From: Io17-Chloro-G2 sp965226825
Lineage (GTDB): Bacteria; Chloroflexota; Dehalococcoidia; Lucifugimonadales; UBA3495
Length of the DNA stretch: 64,000 nt
Direction of reading: 5' to 3'
Assembly (NCBI GenBank): GCA_965226825.1
Contig: CBDDED010000003.1
Coordinates: 2,232,001 to 2,296,000, forward strand
Below are positions 1-7,035 of the stretch, one piece after another. Both the position numbers and the translations under genes were made by a program. A model generated the notes under the pieces. It was given only the letters and a program-made list of their open reading frames with translations, had not been told where the DNA came from and searched no databases. Position 1 is the first letter of the stretch, and every line of letters starts with the position of its first letter.

Positions 1-238
1 GTTTAAGGCATCTTCGTTCCACCGACCGGATTTCGCGTACTCGAAGTCCCATGTTCCCACTTTGGTCACAGATATGCCGGCGGTGAATGTTTTCTAGCCT
101 CAAGGGCACCGCTGGGGCGTGGTGGAGGGAACGAACCCTACCCAACCACCCTGGGTGAGTCTTACCAAAAGTGGTTGTTGTGGGGTCTTACAATTCCCCT
201 ATATCCTTCTTCAGGTCTAGCTAGTGGAATAACACATA
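1..238. other. Left edge, no gene called
   Basis: No complete gene is visible. On the minus strand about 30 codons are open from near position 95 to the window edge and read like protein (for example VTKVGTWDFEY), so a gene may extend beyond the left boundary, but there is too little to name it. A short GC-rich inverted repeat lies around 135-155. Confidence 0.3.
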
Positions 239-918
239 ATGCAGGTAAGTAGGAATCAGGGTAAGGGCTTCGCTCAGCGAACCCGGAAGAACTTGGACCA
301 CATCCGGCAGGTTTACAATTCCAGTCCCCACGATCACTTGGCGGCTCGAGAAGTTCACGTGGTGACCCAGTTGGTAAACTCCTTGCTGGGAATAGTAGTT
401 GTGCCCTATGAGCGCTACTCCAATGCGGATTTCTTGAAGGTTAGCTTGGATGACATAGCCATACAGGATTGGCCGAAGTGGGTCATTACTAAGAAACTAT
501 CTCAAAACACCTACCCTGTCCTCCTCTCCCAGTATGGGAGAGAATTGCGGTGCGGGTGACAGATATAATTCCCCTCATCCTAACCTTCTAGCGTGGCGGG
601 AGACGGGACTTTTGAGATAGTTTCTAAGGACAAACCATGGAAGTCTGGGCCCAAGACTAAGAAACTATTCACCTTATCTGGCACTTGCGAAACGCCACAG
701 CGCACGGCCGCTTCAGGTTCGATGGAGTCCCAGACTCCCCTCTGCTACAAAAAGTTACGGTCATAGTAGAGGACAAACACCCCGAATCGTCAGTCATCAA
801 CTGGCGGGCCCACATCGGAGGGAAAGAGCTTTATGAATTCTGCATCTACCTTGCTAAGCGCATCGAGGAATCGATTGACTCCGGGGACTCCGAAAGCGCC
901 GATGGAGCGTCAGATTAG
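239..918 (+). pseudogene. HEPN-domain gene (pEK499_p136-like), broken by a MITE and a frameshift
   Basis: The first half (239-490) contains VTQLVNSLLGIVVVPYER, resembling the N-terminal half of small HEPN proteins of the pEK499_p136 type. The second half, in another frame from about 657, contains WHLRNATAHGRFRF, matching the HEPN R-x4-H motif expected for RNase or nucleic-acid-binding HEPN proteins. Between the halves lies a 132-bp inverted-repeat element (493-624). Removing it and one TAA target copy leaves about 178 codons, close to the small size expected for this family, with one further single-base shift near 655. HEPN proteins of this kind are usually linked to defence or toxin-antitoxin functions; that role is inference. 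The family assignment is from motif memory only. Confidence 0.5.
493..624. mobile_element. MITE, 132 bp, 15-bp perfect terminal inverted repeats
   Basis: Left end GAAACTATCTCAAAA (493-507) is the exact reverse complement of the right end (610-624). TAA flanks both sides (490-492 and 625-627), which fits a 3-bp target duplication of the TNA type made by some IS5-family transposases. It carries no transposase. Thirteen bases of the terminus, AAACTATCTCAAA, recur at 10514-10526, at the end of a decayed IS5-family copy, so that family may have moved it. It interrupts the HEPN-like gene. Confidence 0.72.
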
Positions 919-1201
919 CCCAGCTGGAGGAAGACTAGAGATGGTGCAGATCAACCTAACCACTGGCATGGGAGTGCGCCGGCACCGACCGCCCCTAAGA
1001 TCATCTCTCTAGACGGCATGTGACCCCCCGAGACAGTGCGGACTGCCCTCAGGACGCCGCAATACGTAGAGGAGCCGATTTGTGGCCTAGGGCGCCACGA
1101 TTCCGGGCAGTTTTCTTCCATATCGCCCTGCAGCGCAGGTGAGGGGCGATTGGTGGCGCCCAATTCACCCTTAACAAAAAACCGAAAGTAACCGAGGGAT
1201 C
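919..1201. other. Intergenic, no gene seen
   Basis: Only very short open frames without homology signs occur here. Nothing else is recognised. Confidence 0.3.
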
Positions 1202-1574
1202 ATGGACCAACCGAAAGAATTTTTGTCCTTCGTGTCCCTTTATCGGAAGCTGCGAAACGATCTGGAGCTTGATCCGGCATCCTTCCTGGTTCCCCACCCC
1301 CTGCGCCGCGGTTCCGGCCTACGGTTGGTCTCTTATATGGCCGGAAGTTTCGGAGGATATACTTCAACGGCACCATGGACGGGGAGCCGCCGTACTGCTA
1401 CTTCACAATCAACCCCGGGCTGGCCCGGTTGTCTCTCTCTCCCTAACCTCCTGGCAGGAGATCCAAGCGGACCGCGTTCCGCCCCGGGACCGGGACAAGC
1501 AAAACCTCTATCCCCGTCCCGGACGCGAAATAGAGTGCTTGATGTGTCTCTTTGACCCGGGGTTGGCCAAGTGA
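1202..1574 (+). pseudogene. Degraded small ORF of unknown function, needs two frame changes
   Basis: An ATG at 1202 opens MDQPKEFLSFVSLYRKLRND. Protein-like text then moves to a second frame around 1345-1440 (YFNGTMDGEPPYCYFTINPG) and to a third from about 1450 to the stop at 1574 (EIECLMCLFDPGLAK). Joined, these would give a protein of roughly 120 residues. I do not recognise the family. The reconstruction is inference: it may be a decayed gene, or the consensus may contain indel errors. Confidence 0.28.
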
Positions 1575-1640
1575 GAATGATCGGGGGGCTAATTGCCCAG
1601 GATTGACCGCTGGCAAATACCTGTGTCGCAAACTGCCCAT

Positions 1641-1655
1641 AAACGCCCGTTTTTG
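1641..1655 (+). repeat. Start-associated 15-bp repeat, copy 1
   Basis: AAACGCCCGTTTTTG lies 7 bp before the ATG at 1663 and directly abuts the GAGGAA ribosome-binding site. It is one of five copies (consensus AATCGCCCGTTTTTG) within 815 bp. Confidence 0.7.
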
Positions 1656-1662
1656 AGGAACC

Positions 1663-1857
1663 ATGAACATCCGACAACAAGATTGCCTTGAGTCGATCGA
1701 GGACCTGTTTAAGGAGCTGAAAGCCATGGGTGGAGCTGAGGACGAGGCTGTGAAGCATGAACTCCGGCGGTTGCTCGGAGACTTCACGAACATGGGGAGA
1801 GTCGGGACCCTCAACCTCCCGGGGCAATCAACCTGGAGGCCTACCCGTAGACGATAA
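1663..1857 (+). CDS. Small hypothetical protein, member A of a tandem paralogous pair
   Basis: 64 residues. The start follows GAGGAACC closely. Residues 1-50 are predicted helical and charged and align with the product at 2191-2433: SIEDLFKELKAMGG against SIELTLIELKSIGG, ELRRLLGDFTNMG against ELRRVVGNFTSGG, and GTLN in both. The C-terminus is short and basic (TWRPTRRR). Function is unknown. The size, helical character and repeated upstream 15-mer suggest an accessory or phage-like small protein. The paralogy itself is strong support that both frames are real. Confidence 0.6.
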   Translation: MNIRQQDCLESIEDLFKELKAMGGAEDEAVKHELRRLLGDFTNMGRVGTLNLPGQSTWRPTRRR

Positions 1858-1870
1858 TCGCCCGTTTTTG
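1856..1870 (+). repeat. Start-associated 15-bp repeat, copy 2
   Basis: AATCGCCCGTTTTTG overlaps the stop codon of the preceding gene and is followed by AGGAG and the ATG at 1887. Confidence 0.7.
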
Positions 1871-1886
1871 AGCCAGGAGAATTACC

Positions 1887-2096
1887 ATGGCATACGGAGA
1901 CCCCTTCTCACCCGACTGGCTACGACCTTGCGTCTGGGCCAGAGCACCGGGCGACGGATACCCGGGCAGGTCCTACTGCGGGGCGACGACCTACTCCGAG
2001 CCTAAGAGGCCGCCGTGGGTCTGGCCTGCCGCAGTGCGTGACCAACCCGTCTGTAAAAAGTGCCTTGTGGCGCTGACCGCCTACGTCACCCGGTGA
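1887..2096 (+). CDS. Small hypothetical Cys-containing protein
   Basis: 69 residues, start ATG with AGGAG six bases upstream. Rich in Trp, Pro and Arg. It ends with CKKC near residues 57-60, with two other Cys residues near 15 and 31, so metal binding is conceivable but not shown. No homology recognised. It sits in the small-gene array between two copies of the 15-bp repeat, which is the main reason for calling it. Confidence 0.45.
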   Translation: MAYGDPFSPDWLRPCVWARAPGDGYPGRSYCGATTYSEPKRPPWVWPAAVRDQPVCKKCLVALTAYVTR

Positions 2097-2102
2097 TCTC
2101 TT

Positions 2103-2117
2103 AATCGCCCGTTTTTG
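2103..2117 (+). repeat. Start-associated 15-bp repeat, copy 3
   Basis: AATCGCCCGTTTTTG, immediately followed by the perfect palindrome at 2118-2153 rather than by a gene. Confidence 0.7.
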
Positions 2118-2153
2118 CTGCAGTAAATTCACCGGCCGGTGAATTTACTGCAG
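2118..2153. repeat. 36-bp perfect palindrome between two 15-bp repeats
   Basis: The 18-base arm CTGCAGTAAATTCACCGG is followed directly by its exact reverse complement with no loop. It lies between copies 3 and 4 of the 15-bp repeat, where the array has a 57-bp unit without a gene. It could be a terminator stem, a protein-binding site or a recombination site; nothing in the sequence decides between these. Confidence 0.85.
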
Positions 2154-2159
2154 CCCCAC

Positions 2160-2174
2160 AATCGCCCGGTTTTG
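2160..2174 (+). repeat. Start-associated 15-bp repeat, copy 4
   Basis: AATCGCCCGGTTTTG, one base different from the consensus, followed by GGAGG and the ATG at 2191. Confidence 0.7.
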
Positions 2175-2190
2175 ATTCTTGGAGGAAATG

Positions 2191-2433
2191 ATGAACGCCA
2201 AAGAGATAGCTCTCATTGATTCGATAGAGCTCACTCTGATTGAATTGAAGTCCATCGGAGGGGTGAACGACCGCGAGGTGTTGCGCGAGCTCCGGCGAGT
2301 CGTTGGCAACTTCACCTCTGGCGGCCATTTCGGAACTCTCAACATATCGGGTCGCGCCTTTGACAAGGAAAAGTCGATAGACCCTAAAACATGGGGTGAG
2401 ACACCCACCCCTTGGCCTGCCCGGGCCAGGTAA
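2191..2433 (+). CDS. Small hypothetical protein, member B of the paralogous pair
   Basis: 80 residues from the ATG at 2191, chosen because GGAGG ends five bases upstream; TTG 2179 and ATG 2188 are in frame but overlap that site. Residues 1-50 match the product of 1663-1857 position for position (SIELTLIELKSIGG, ELRRVVGNFTSGG, GTLN). The tail is Pro- and Trp-containing and differs from the sister. Function unknown. A local duplication followed by divergence explains the pair. Confidence 0.6.
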   Translation: MNAKEIALIDSIELTLIELKSIGGVNDREVLRELRRVVGNFTSGGHFGTLNISGRAFDKEKSIDPKTWGETPTPWPARAR

Positions 2434-2439
2434 CCCCGT

Positions 2440-2454
2440 AATCGCCCGTTTATG
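2440..2454 (+). repeat. Start-associated 15-bp repeat, copy 5
   Basis: AATCGCCCGTTTATG, the most diverged copy, forms the left edge of the hairpin at 2447-2507. Confidence 0.6.
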
Positions 2455-2507
2455 GTCCATGGCCCAAAGCCACCACCTCAGCCTCGGGGGTGGGTGGGCC
2501 ATAAACG
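2447..2507. terminator. Long imperfect hairpin closing the small-gene array
   Basis: CGTTTATGG at 2447-2455 pairs with CCATAAACG at 2499-2507, and the interior (GGCCCAAAGCCACC against GGTGGGTGGGCC) partly pairs. It sits between the last plus-strand array gene and the convergent gene ending at 2600. A terminator role is inferred from position; there is no U-tract. Confidence 0.45.
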
Positions 2508-2599
2508 TATAGCGGAGATGCCCCTAGTCGAAGTCGCGGCTAGCGAGGAATAACGATGCCTACTAGTTGCCATCAGCGTTGGATTGATCGGTCACGCGT

Positions 2600-3181
2600 T
2601 CAGGTTCCGGCCTGATTGCCCGGGAGGTCCATGCTGATGCTTCCGTTGCTTCGGAGTTCATCCATCGCTGCCCTTATCTCGGACTCCTCTCGGTGTGGTT
2701 TCAGTACCCTCACCAGGTCCAGAGCCTCTTCGGCACTCTCCTTGTCGGATGGCCTGGTTAGGCTCCAGATGGAGATGATGGCGGCCCTCAGGTCCAACTC
2801 CCGGGCGTTGCAGTTTCCGAAAGTCGCAATCAACTCATCCATCTGCTGGGCGTAGTGGACCAGCGGCGATTCTGTTCCCGGCCTCTCATGGAACTTCAGT
2901 CCGGGCAGGATACGTATGGCGCCATTTCCCTCGATGTAGTCAACCTGTACCTCGTTCCTGGACTTGGCCAGGTCAAGGTCGCCCAGAACCTCGTCGCACT
3001 GGGGGCCATCGGGGTAGAGCTTGAACCGGTAGCCCAATGGGACCAGGTAGAGCTTCTGTAGCAGGTATACGTGTAAGCAGTAGGCGTTTGTGCCCGGTTC
3101 AGCGCCTGCCTCGTTCAGCCTTCGGGCCAGGACCTGGGGGAGCAGGCTCCTGAGTTTTGCCCTGGCGTCAGTGTCCAGCAT
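2600..3181 (-). CDS. Hypothetical protein, possibly YwgA-like
   Basis: 193 residues; the start is preceded by AGGAGAGGAA. The stretch YLLQKLYLVPLGYRFKLYPDG followed by DLDLAKS resembles YwgA and DUF4065-type proteins, which share a 'leucine-rich helix, GYRF.LY..GP, DL..A' pattern and occur near mobile elements and toxin-antitoxin loci. The rest is helical and charged. The assignment is from pattern memory. It is the last gene of a minus-strand run that begins with the serine recombinase at 4991. Confidence 0.55.
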   Translation of the reverse strand: MLDTDARAKLRSLLPQVLARRLNEAGAEPGTNAYCLHVYLLQKLYLVPLGYRFKLYPDGPQCDEVLGDLDLAKSRNEVQVDYIEGNGAIRILPGLKFHERPGTESPLVHYAQQMDELIATFGNCNARELDLRAAIISIWSLTRPSDKESAEEALDLVRVLKPHREESEIRAAMDELRSNGSISMDLPGNQAGT

Positions 3182-3301
3182 TTCCTCTCCTGCTTCTTTC
3201 CTGGTGGAGGTTCGGGCCTGCGGTCGGTTTAGCCCTCATTGCTTCATGGATTGTATCCTGGGGAGGCACTCCCAACCCGGCTCAACCTGCTGGTCTGGCG
3301 T

Positions 3302-3532
3302 TCAGCCTGCCTCTGAGTCCCTTTCCTTTAAAGGTACTCCAGCAGCCCTGGCTATCCTGGCGTTGAGTCCCTGGATGACCTCGTCGGCTATAGATTTGCC
3401 GAGTCCTTTCGCCGGGTGTTTCCCGAGGATGGTCTTGATCCCATGGGAACTGTGGTTTCCAAGCCCGGCCTGCCTGGTCAGGACTTGGATGCGTGCGAGC
3501 TGTTCCTGGGTAGCTGCGTCGGTCCTTGGCAT
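3302..3532 (-). CDS. Small hypothetical protein
   Basis: 76 residues, start preceded by GAGGAGAA. Ala- and Lys-rich, with TRQAGLGNHSSHGIKTILGK near the middle. No family recognised. Same strand as the recombinase-led run; it is supported by its ribosome-binding site and consistent position rather than by homology. Confidence 0.45.
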   Translation of the reverse strand: MPRTDAATQEQLARIQVLTRQAGLGNHSSHGIKTILGKHPAKGLGKSIADEVIQGLNARIARAAGVPLKERDSEAG

Positions 3533-3637
3533 TGGGGCGTTCTCCTCTGGGTTTCGTCTTTAGGGTCCTTGTTGGAGTGGCGGTTCCGATTTCCGGATGC
3601 GTACGAGAAGTTGTTCAGAGAGCTTATTCCACCCGGG

Positions 3638-3727
3638 TTATTCCGGCAGCGTGGACCAGTCAGGGCCTTCCTCCAATTCCCGCGTCAGCCGGTTGTATTC
3701 CCTCCAGCATAGACGGTTAGGTTTCAT
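3638..3727 (-). CDS. Very small ORF, 29 residues
   Basis: ATGAAACC at 3725-3727 starts inside the last codons of the membrane-protein gene (11-bp overlap), compatible with translational coupling. The product reads MKPNRLCWREYNRL and continues with acidic residues to LPE. No homology and no separate ribosome-binding site. It may be chance. Confidence 0.28.
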   Translation of the reverse strand: MKPNRLCWREYNRLTRELEEGPDWSTLPE

Positions 3728-3896
3728 ACATTGCCAGAAAGACTCCGATGGACGCGATTATCATGCTGAAGGCCATGGTCAAGCCCCCGATTTTGAACAG
3801 CCAGCCTGGTAGGTCGGCGAAAAGGGCTATGCCGGTCATTATGAGCATCGGGATGAAGAACATGCCTCCCGCGAGGGTGAGTATTTGTCCGCTCAT
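3717..3896 (-). CDS. Small two-helix membrane protein
   Basis: 59 residues, start ATG preceded by GGGAGAG. Two hydrophobic segments, roughly residues 5-28 (ILTLAGGMFFIPMLIMTGIA) and 35-56 (KIGGLTMAFSMIIASIGVFL), predict a hairpin in the membrane with both termini on the same side. No family recognised. It lies inside the recombinase-led minus-strand run and may be a phage- or island-type small membrane protein. Confidence 0.55.
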   Translation of the reverse strand: MSGQILTLAGGMFFIPMLIMTGIALFADLPGWLFKIGGLTMAFSMIIASIGVFLAMYET

Positions 3897-4018
3897 GTTG
3901 TACTCTCCCTGCTTCGTCCTTTCGTGGGACACTTGGTGACCATTCCGGCACCTTTCTATTTGTTCCTTACAGTTCACGAAACGAGAGCCTAAGTTGCCAA
4001 TTCTTTTGCCCGGAACTT

Positions 4019-4312
4019 TCACCCGTCGCCCAGAACGAGGACCTCTTTGCAGCGGCCGCACCTCGCCAGGCGTTGCCCGGGATGGGGCTGGCCATCGCCG
4101 GTAACCTTGAAATCGTAACCGGGGCACTCGAGGCTCCATCGAAACGTCAGCAGGTCCTTGGGGACCATCCGCTGCGGACCATTGCCCTTGTTCCCAGGCG
4201 GCTTCGCCGGCGGCTCGGGAGACAGGATCGCCTTGTCGAGGGCGGCGACTTCCTCTCTGGTCAGCTTTTCGCTGGGCCTGGATCGTCCCAGCAGAGAGGC
4301 TCTTTTGGACAT
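4019..4312 (-). CDS. Small hypothetical protein with C-terminal Cys motif
   Basis: 97 residues; the start is preceded by a consensus AAGGAGG. The N-terminus is Lys/Arg/Ser-rich and the middle is Pro-rich. The C-terminus has a single Cys near residue 68 (LECPGYDF) and CGRC near 90, which could bind zinc. It follows the serine recombinase by 58 bp on the same strand, so co-transcription is likely. Function unknown. Confidence 0.5.
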   Translation of the reverse strand: MSKRASLLGRSRPSEKLTREEVAALDKAILSPEPPAKPPGNKGNGPQRMVPKDLLTFRWSLECPGYDFKVTGDGQPHPGQRLARCGRCKEVLVLGDG

Positions 4313-4370
4313 GTCCTCCTTGTCTCAGATCCCACCGGTCTGGACCGGGTAGTCGTTGTTACGTCAATGT

Positions 4371-4991
4371 TCACGGTCCCGCCTTCAGGGCGTTCCGAAC
4401 CGTCTTTTCGTTGACCTCCAGGAGCCCTGCGATCTTCCGCCCCGAAGCGCTGGCGTCCTTCATGCGCCGGGCCAACTGCACCTGGTCGTCGGTAAGAGAC
4501 CTCCGGCGTCCCAGGGTCTTGCCCCGGGCTCTTGCCGCCGCCAACCCCTCCCTGGTGCGCCGGCGTCCTACTTCCCGCTCCTGGTCCGCCACCCACGCCG
4601 CCATGCTGACCATCTGGTGGCCGACGAAGGCCATGGGGTCGTCGGGCTCAAGCTCGAGGAACTGCGTCCACCCTTCCGTCTCGTCGAGGGACCTGATCTT
4701 CACTCCCCGGGCCCGCAGGGAGATGATGCACTGGAGAGTGTCCAACCACCGCCGGCCGATCCTGTCGATGCGGACGACAACCAGGGTATCGCCTCCGGAG
4801 AGGCGCCCGTCCAGGCGGTGCCAGCCTTGGCGTTGGTCCGTGCCGGTGGCCCCGGAGACACCGATGTCCCGATAGACGGCATCCCTCTGAACACCGGCCT
4901 CGCGAAGCCGGAGAGCCTGGCTGAAGGGGTCCATACCGGCGACTCCCTCCTGCAGGTGGCGGCTGGTCCGGATGTATCCGAAGAGGGTCAT
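4371..4991 (-). CDS. Serine recombinase / resolvase
   Basis: 206 residues, the usual length of small serine recombinases. The catalytic serine is Ser10 in FGYIRTSR. It is followed by a DTLVVVRIDRIGR segment and by a long helix region with RRRTREGL near residue 150. A C-terminal helix-turn-helix is suggested by DASASGRKIAGLLEVNEKTV. It would cut and rejoin DNA at paired sites as in Tn3-type resolution or invertase reactions. It heads a minus-strand run of small unrelated genes, consistent with a mobile island. No matching res site was identified. Confidence 0.85.
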   Translation of the reverse strand: MTLFGYIRTSRHLQEGVAGMDPFSQALRLREAGVQRDAVYRDIGVSGATGTDQRQGWHRLDGRLSGGDTLVVVRIDRIGRRWLDTLQCIISLRARGVKIRSLDETEGWTQFLELEPDDPMAFVGHQMVSMAAWVADQEREVGRRRTREGLAAARARGKTLGRRRSLTDDQVQLARRMKDASASGRKIAGLLEVNEKTVRNALKAGP

Positions 4992-5745
4992 TCGGTCAGG
5001 TTACGTTTTATCCGCACTAACCGCGATACGGAAATGGCACCCGGAGGGTATGCGGAACAATCGGGGGTTTTAGCCGCTGAGTCGGATGGGGAAATGGTCC
5101 GAGGCGTGGTGTTTGCCCGAACCAGCATAGTGGGCAAGGGACGTAAACCAGGGGTGATAATCCCCCTGTACGGGAAAACCCCTGCCGTGCCTGACTGAGA
5201 ATTGGGTCCCAAACCGGCGCCCGGAATGGGAAAGGCGGTCCTGCACCCACCAAACCCGGGAGAGGCTAAGGCGAAAATACGGTGGAGTTACCCCCCGCCG
5301 AACAGGCCCAGGTCGTCTCGCCAAGGGAGGCATCGGCCAGCGCCAGCGAGGTCCGACCCCTGATCTCCCGGCTCTCAAGGTGTCTCACTGTTGCTGGTTG
5401 CTCACGCTTGTTGACCGCTCACCCCGCGGGTGGTAATGTTCATTATTATCTTTACCTGTATCAATTGGGGGGATGAAGTAGGATAAGTTACGGAGGCCTA
5501 AATGGTCGAAAAGATCGTTTCCTATCAACACCTACATGGCCGGGTTCGGATTGCCGCTAAACCCCTCCTTCCCTTCGGCTAGCTTCCTCTACACTTTGTC
5601 CCTTTTCCTGTAACCGAGCTTTCAATCAGGGACCGCATTGCTGCGGCGTTTCCTGCGGGAAACCGCATTCCGCCGTAGACCTAACGGCGACGCCTTCCCC
5701 GTGATTGTTTTCTCCAGCAGAGTTTTTAATTAACGCAAGCTTTAG
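4992..5745. other. Intergenic, no gene seen
   Basis: About 750 bp with only overlapping short open frames in several phases. No homology, RNA or repeat was recognised before the MITE at 5746. Confidence 0.4.
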
Positions 5746-5845
5746 GAAACCTCTGAATAAGTTGTTGGATTGCCCCAGACCACGCCTTAGCCAAGCACGA
5801 TTCCAACAGAGGATCCCCTTCGTTCCCGACTTGTTCAGAGGATTC
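5746..5845. mobile_element. 100-bp MITE, copy 1
   Basis: Ends GAAACCTCTGAATAAGTTG and, inverted, GAATCCTCTGAACAAGTCG. Flanked by TTAG (5742-5745) and CTAG (5846-5849), fitting the YTAR target of IS5-type transposases. A second copy of identical length lies inverted at 19383-19482. No coding capacity. It sits about 75 bp upstream of the lipid head-group cluster. Confidence 0.75.
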
Positions 5846-5922
5846 CTAGGTTTGGGCAATCTGCCCATCCTGCGGCTTTTGCGTTCCCGGTATTTCAGCA
5901 TCCCGCGTCCATGGAGGAGCCG

Positions 5923-7032
5923 ATGGAAAACAACGAACTTGACCGCCTTTCATCTTTATATGGTGGGTATTGGAACCAGAACGTTCTGGACTTCTGCTAT
6001 ATGACCAACCGGTACTTCCCGCCACAAAGAATGATTGAGGATATGCAGGCGAAACTGCCCGAGTTAATCGGCAATTACCCGTCTACCAATTGGTACCTTT
6101 CATCTTTGATGGCCCGCCAGGTGGGACTCACGCATAACGAATTGGTGATTGGCAACGGGGCCAGTGAGCTCATCAACGCCATCGTGTCGCGGTACGTGCA
6201 GCGGTTGGCGGTCCCGGTGCCAACCTTTGAGGAGTTCGTGAACCGCGCCATGATACTGGGCAGAGAGGTCTGCCCATTCAAACCGTCACAGCGTTTTGAC
6301 CTGGACATTGAAGGGTTTATTGATCATGTAAAAGGATCCGGTTCAGACTCCGCCCTCCTCATTCGTCCGAACAATCCAACGGGCAGTTACCTGTTGAAGA
6401 ACGACCTGGTCTATTTTCTGGACCGCATGAGGAATCTCAACCTGGTATTGGTGGATGAGTCTTTCCTGGACTTCGTCGACACGGAGGTCAACCCATCGGC
6501 TTTGGACCTGCTTGACGAATATCCCAACCTTTTGGTGTTAAAGAGTCTTTCCAAGAATTACGGCATCCCGGGCATTCGCCTGGGCTACGCGGCCACCGCA
6601 AATGCGGAGCGGGTTGCCCACCTGCGCAACGATTTGCCAATCTGGAGCATCAATTCATTCGCCCAGTATTTCCTTGAAGAGATGGGCGGTTACCGGTCCG
6701 AATACGACAGGTCCTGCCTCCAGGTGATGGAGGCCACCCGCAGATTGGTCCGAGGGCTGGCGGAGGTCCAATACCTCTATCCGTACCCCACCCAGGGCAA
6801 CTTCGTCCTCTGTCGTATCTCGTACGGGTTCACCGGGGAGGAGCTCGCAGCGCGCCTATTCGAGGACTCCCGCGTCCTGGTCAACAATTGCGGGTCGAAA
6901 GAGGGTTTGGAGGGCAACTTCATACGTATCGCCTGCCGCACCGAGGAGGACAACACCCGCCTCGTTGAGGCGTTTATGCGCCTGTCGAAATATGCCGAAC
7001 CAAGCAAACTTGAAGCCATGGAAGTGCGGTAA
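5923..7032 (+). CDS. Class I/II PLP-dependent aminotransferase, HisC/CobD-like
   Basis: 369 residues from the ATG at 5923, chosen because GGAGGAG precedes it; ATG 5911 is in frame. PLP-enzyme landmarks are PNNPTG (149-154), Asp178 in LVLVDES and the Schiff-base Lys211 in SLSKNYGIPGIRLGY. It resembles histidinol-phosphate aminotransferase and CobD-type L-threonine/serine-phosphate decarboxylases. With a LicC-like cytidylyltransferase 3 bp downstream, it probably makes or modifies an amino-alcohol phosphate or aminophosphonate for a lipid head group rather than histidine. That role is inferred from context. Aminotransferase and decarboxylase cannot be told apart by eye. Confidence 0.82.
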   Translation: MENNELDRLSSLYGGYWNQNVLDFCYMTNRYFPPQRMIEDMQAKLPELIGNYPSTNWYLSSLMARQVGLTHNELVIGNGASELINAIVSRYVQRLAVPVPTFEEFVNRAMILGREVCPFKPSQRFDLDIEGFIDHVKGSGSDSALLIRPNNPTGSYLLKNDLVYFLDRMRNLNLVLVDESFLDFVDTEVNPSALDLLDEYPNLLVLKSLSKNYGIPGIRLGYAATANAERVAHLRNDLPIWSINSFAQYFLEEMGGYRSEYDRSCLQVMEATRRLVRGLAEVQYLYPYPTQGNFVLCRISYGFTGEELAARLFEDSRVLVNNCGSKEGLEGNFIRIACRTEEDNTRLVEAFMRLSKYAEPSKLEAMEVR

Positions 7033-7035
7033 CCG

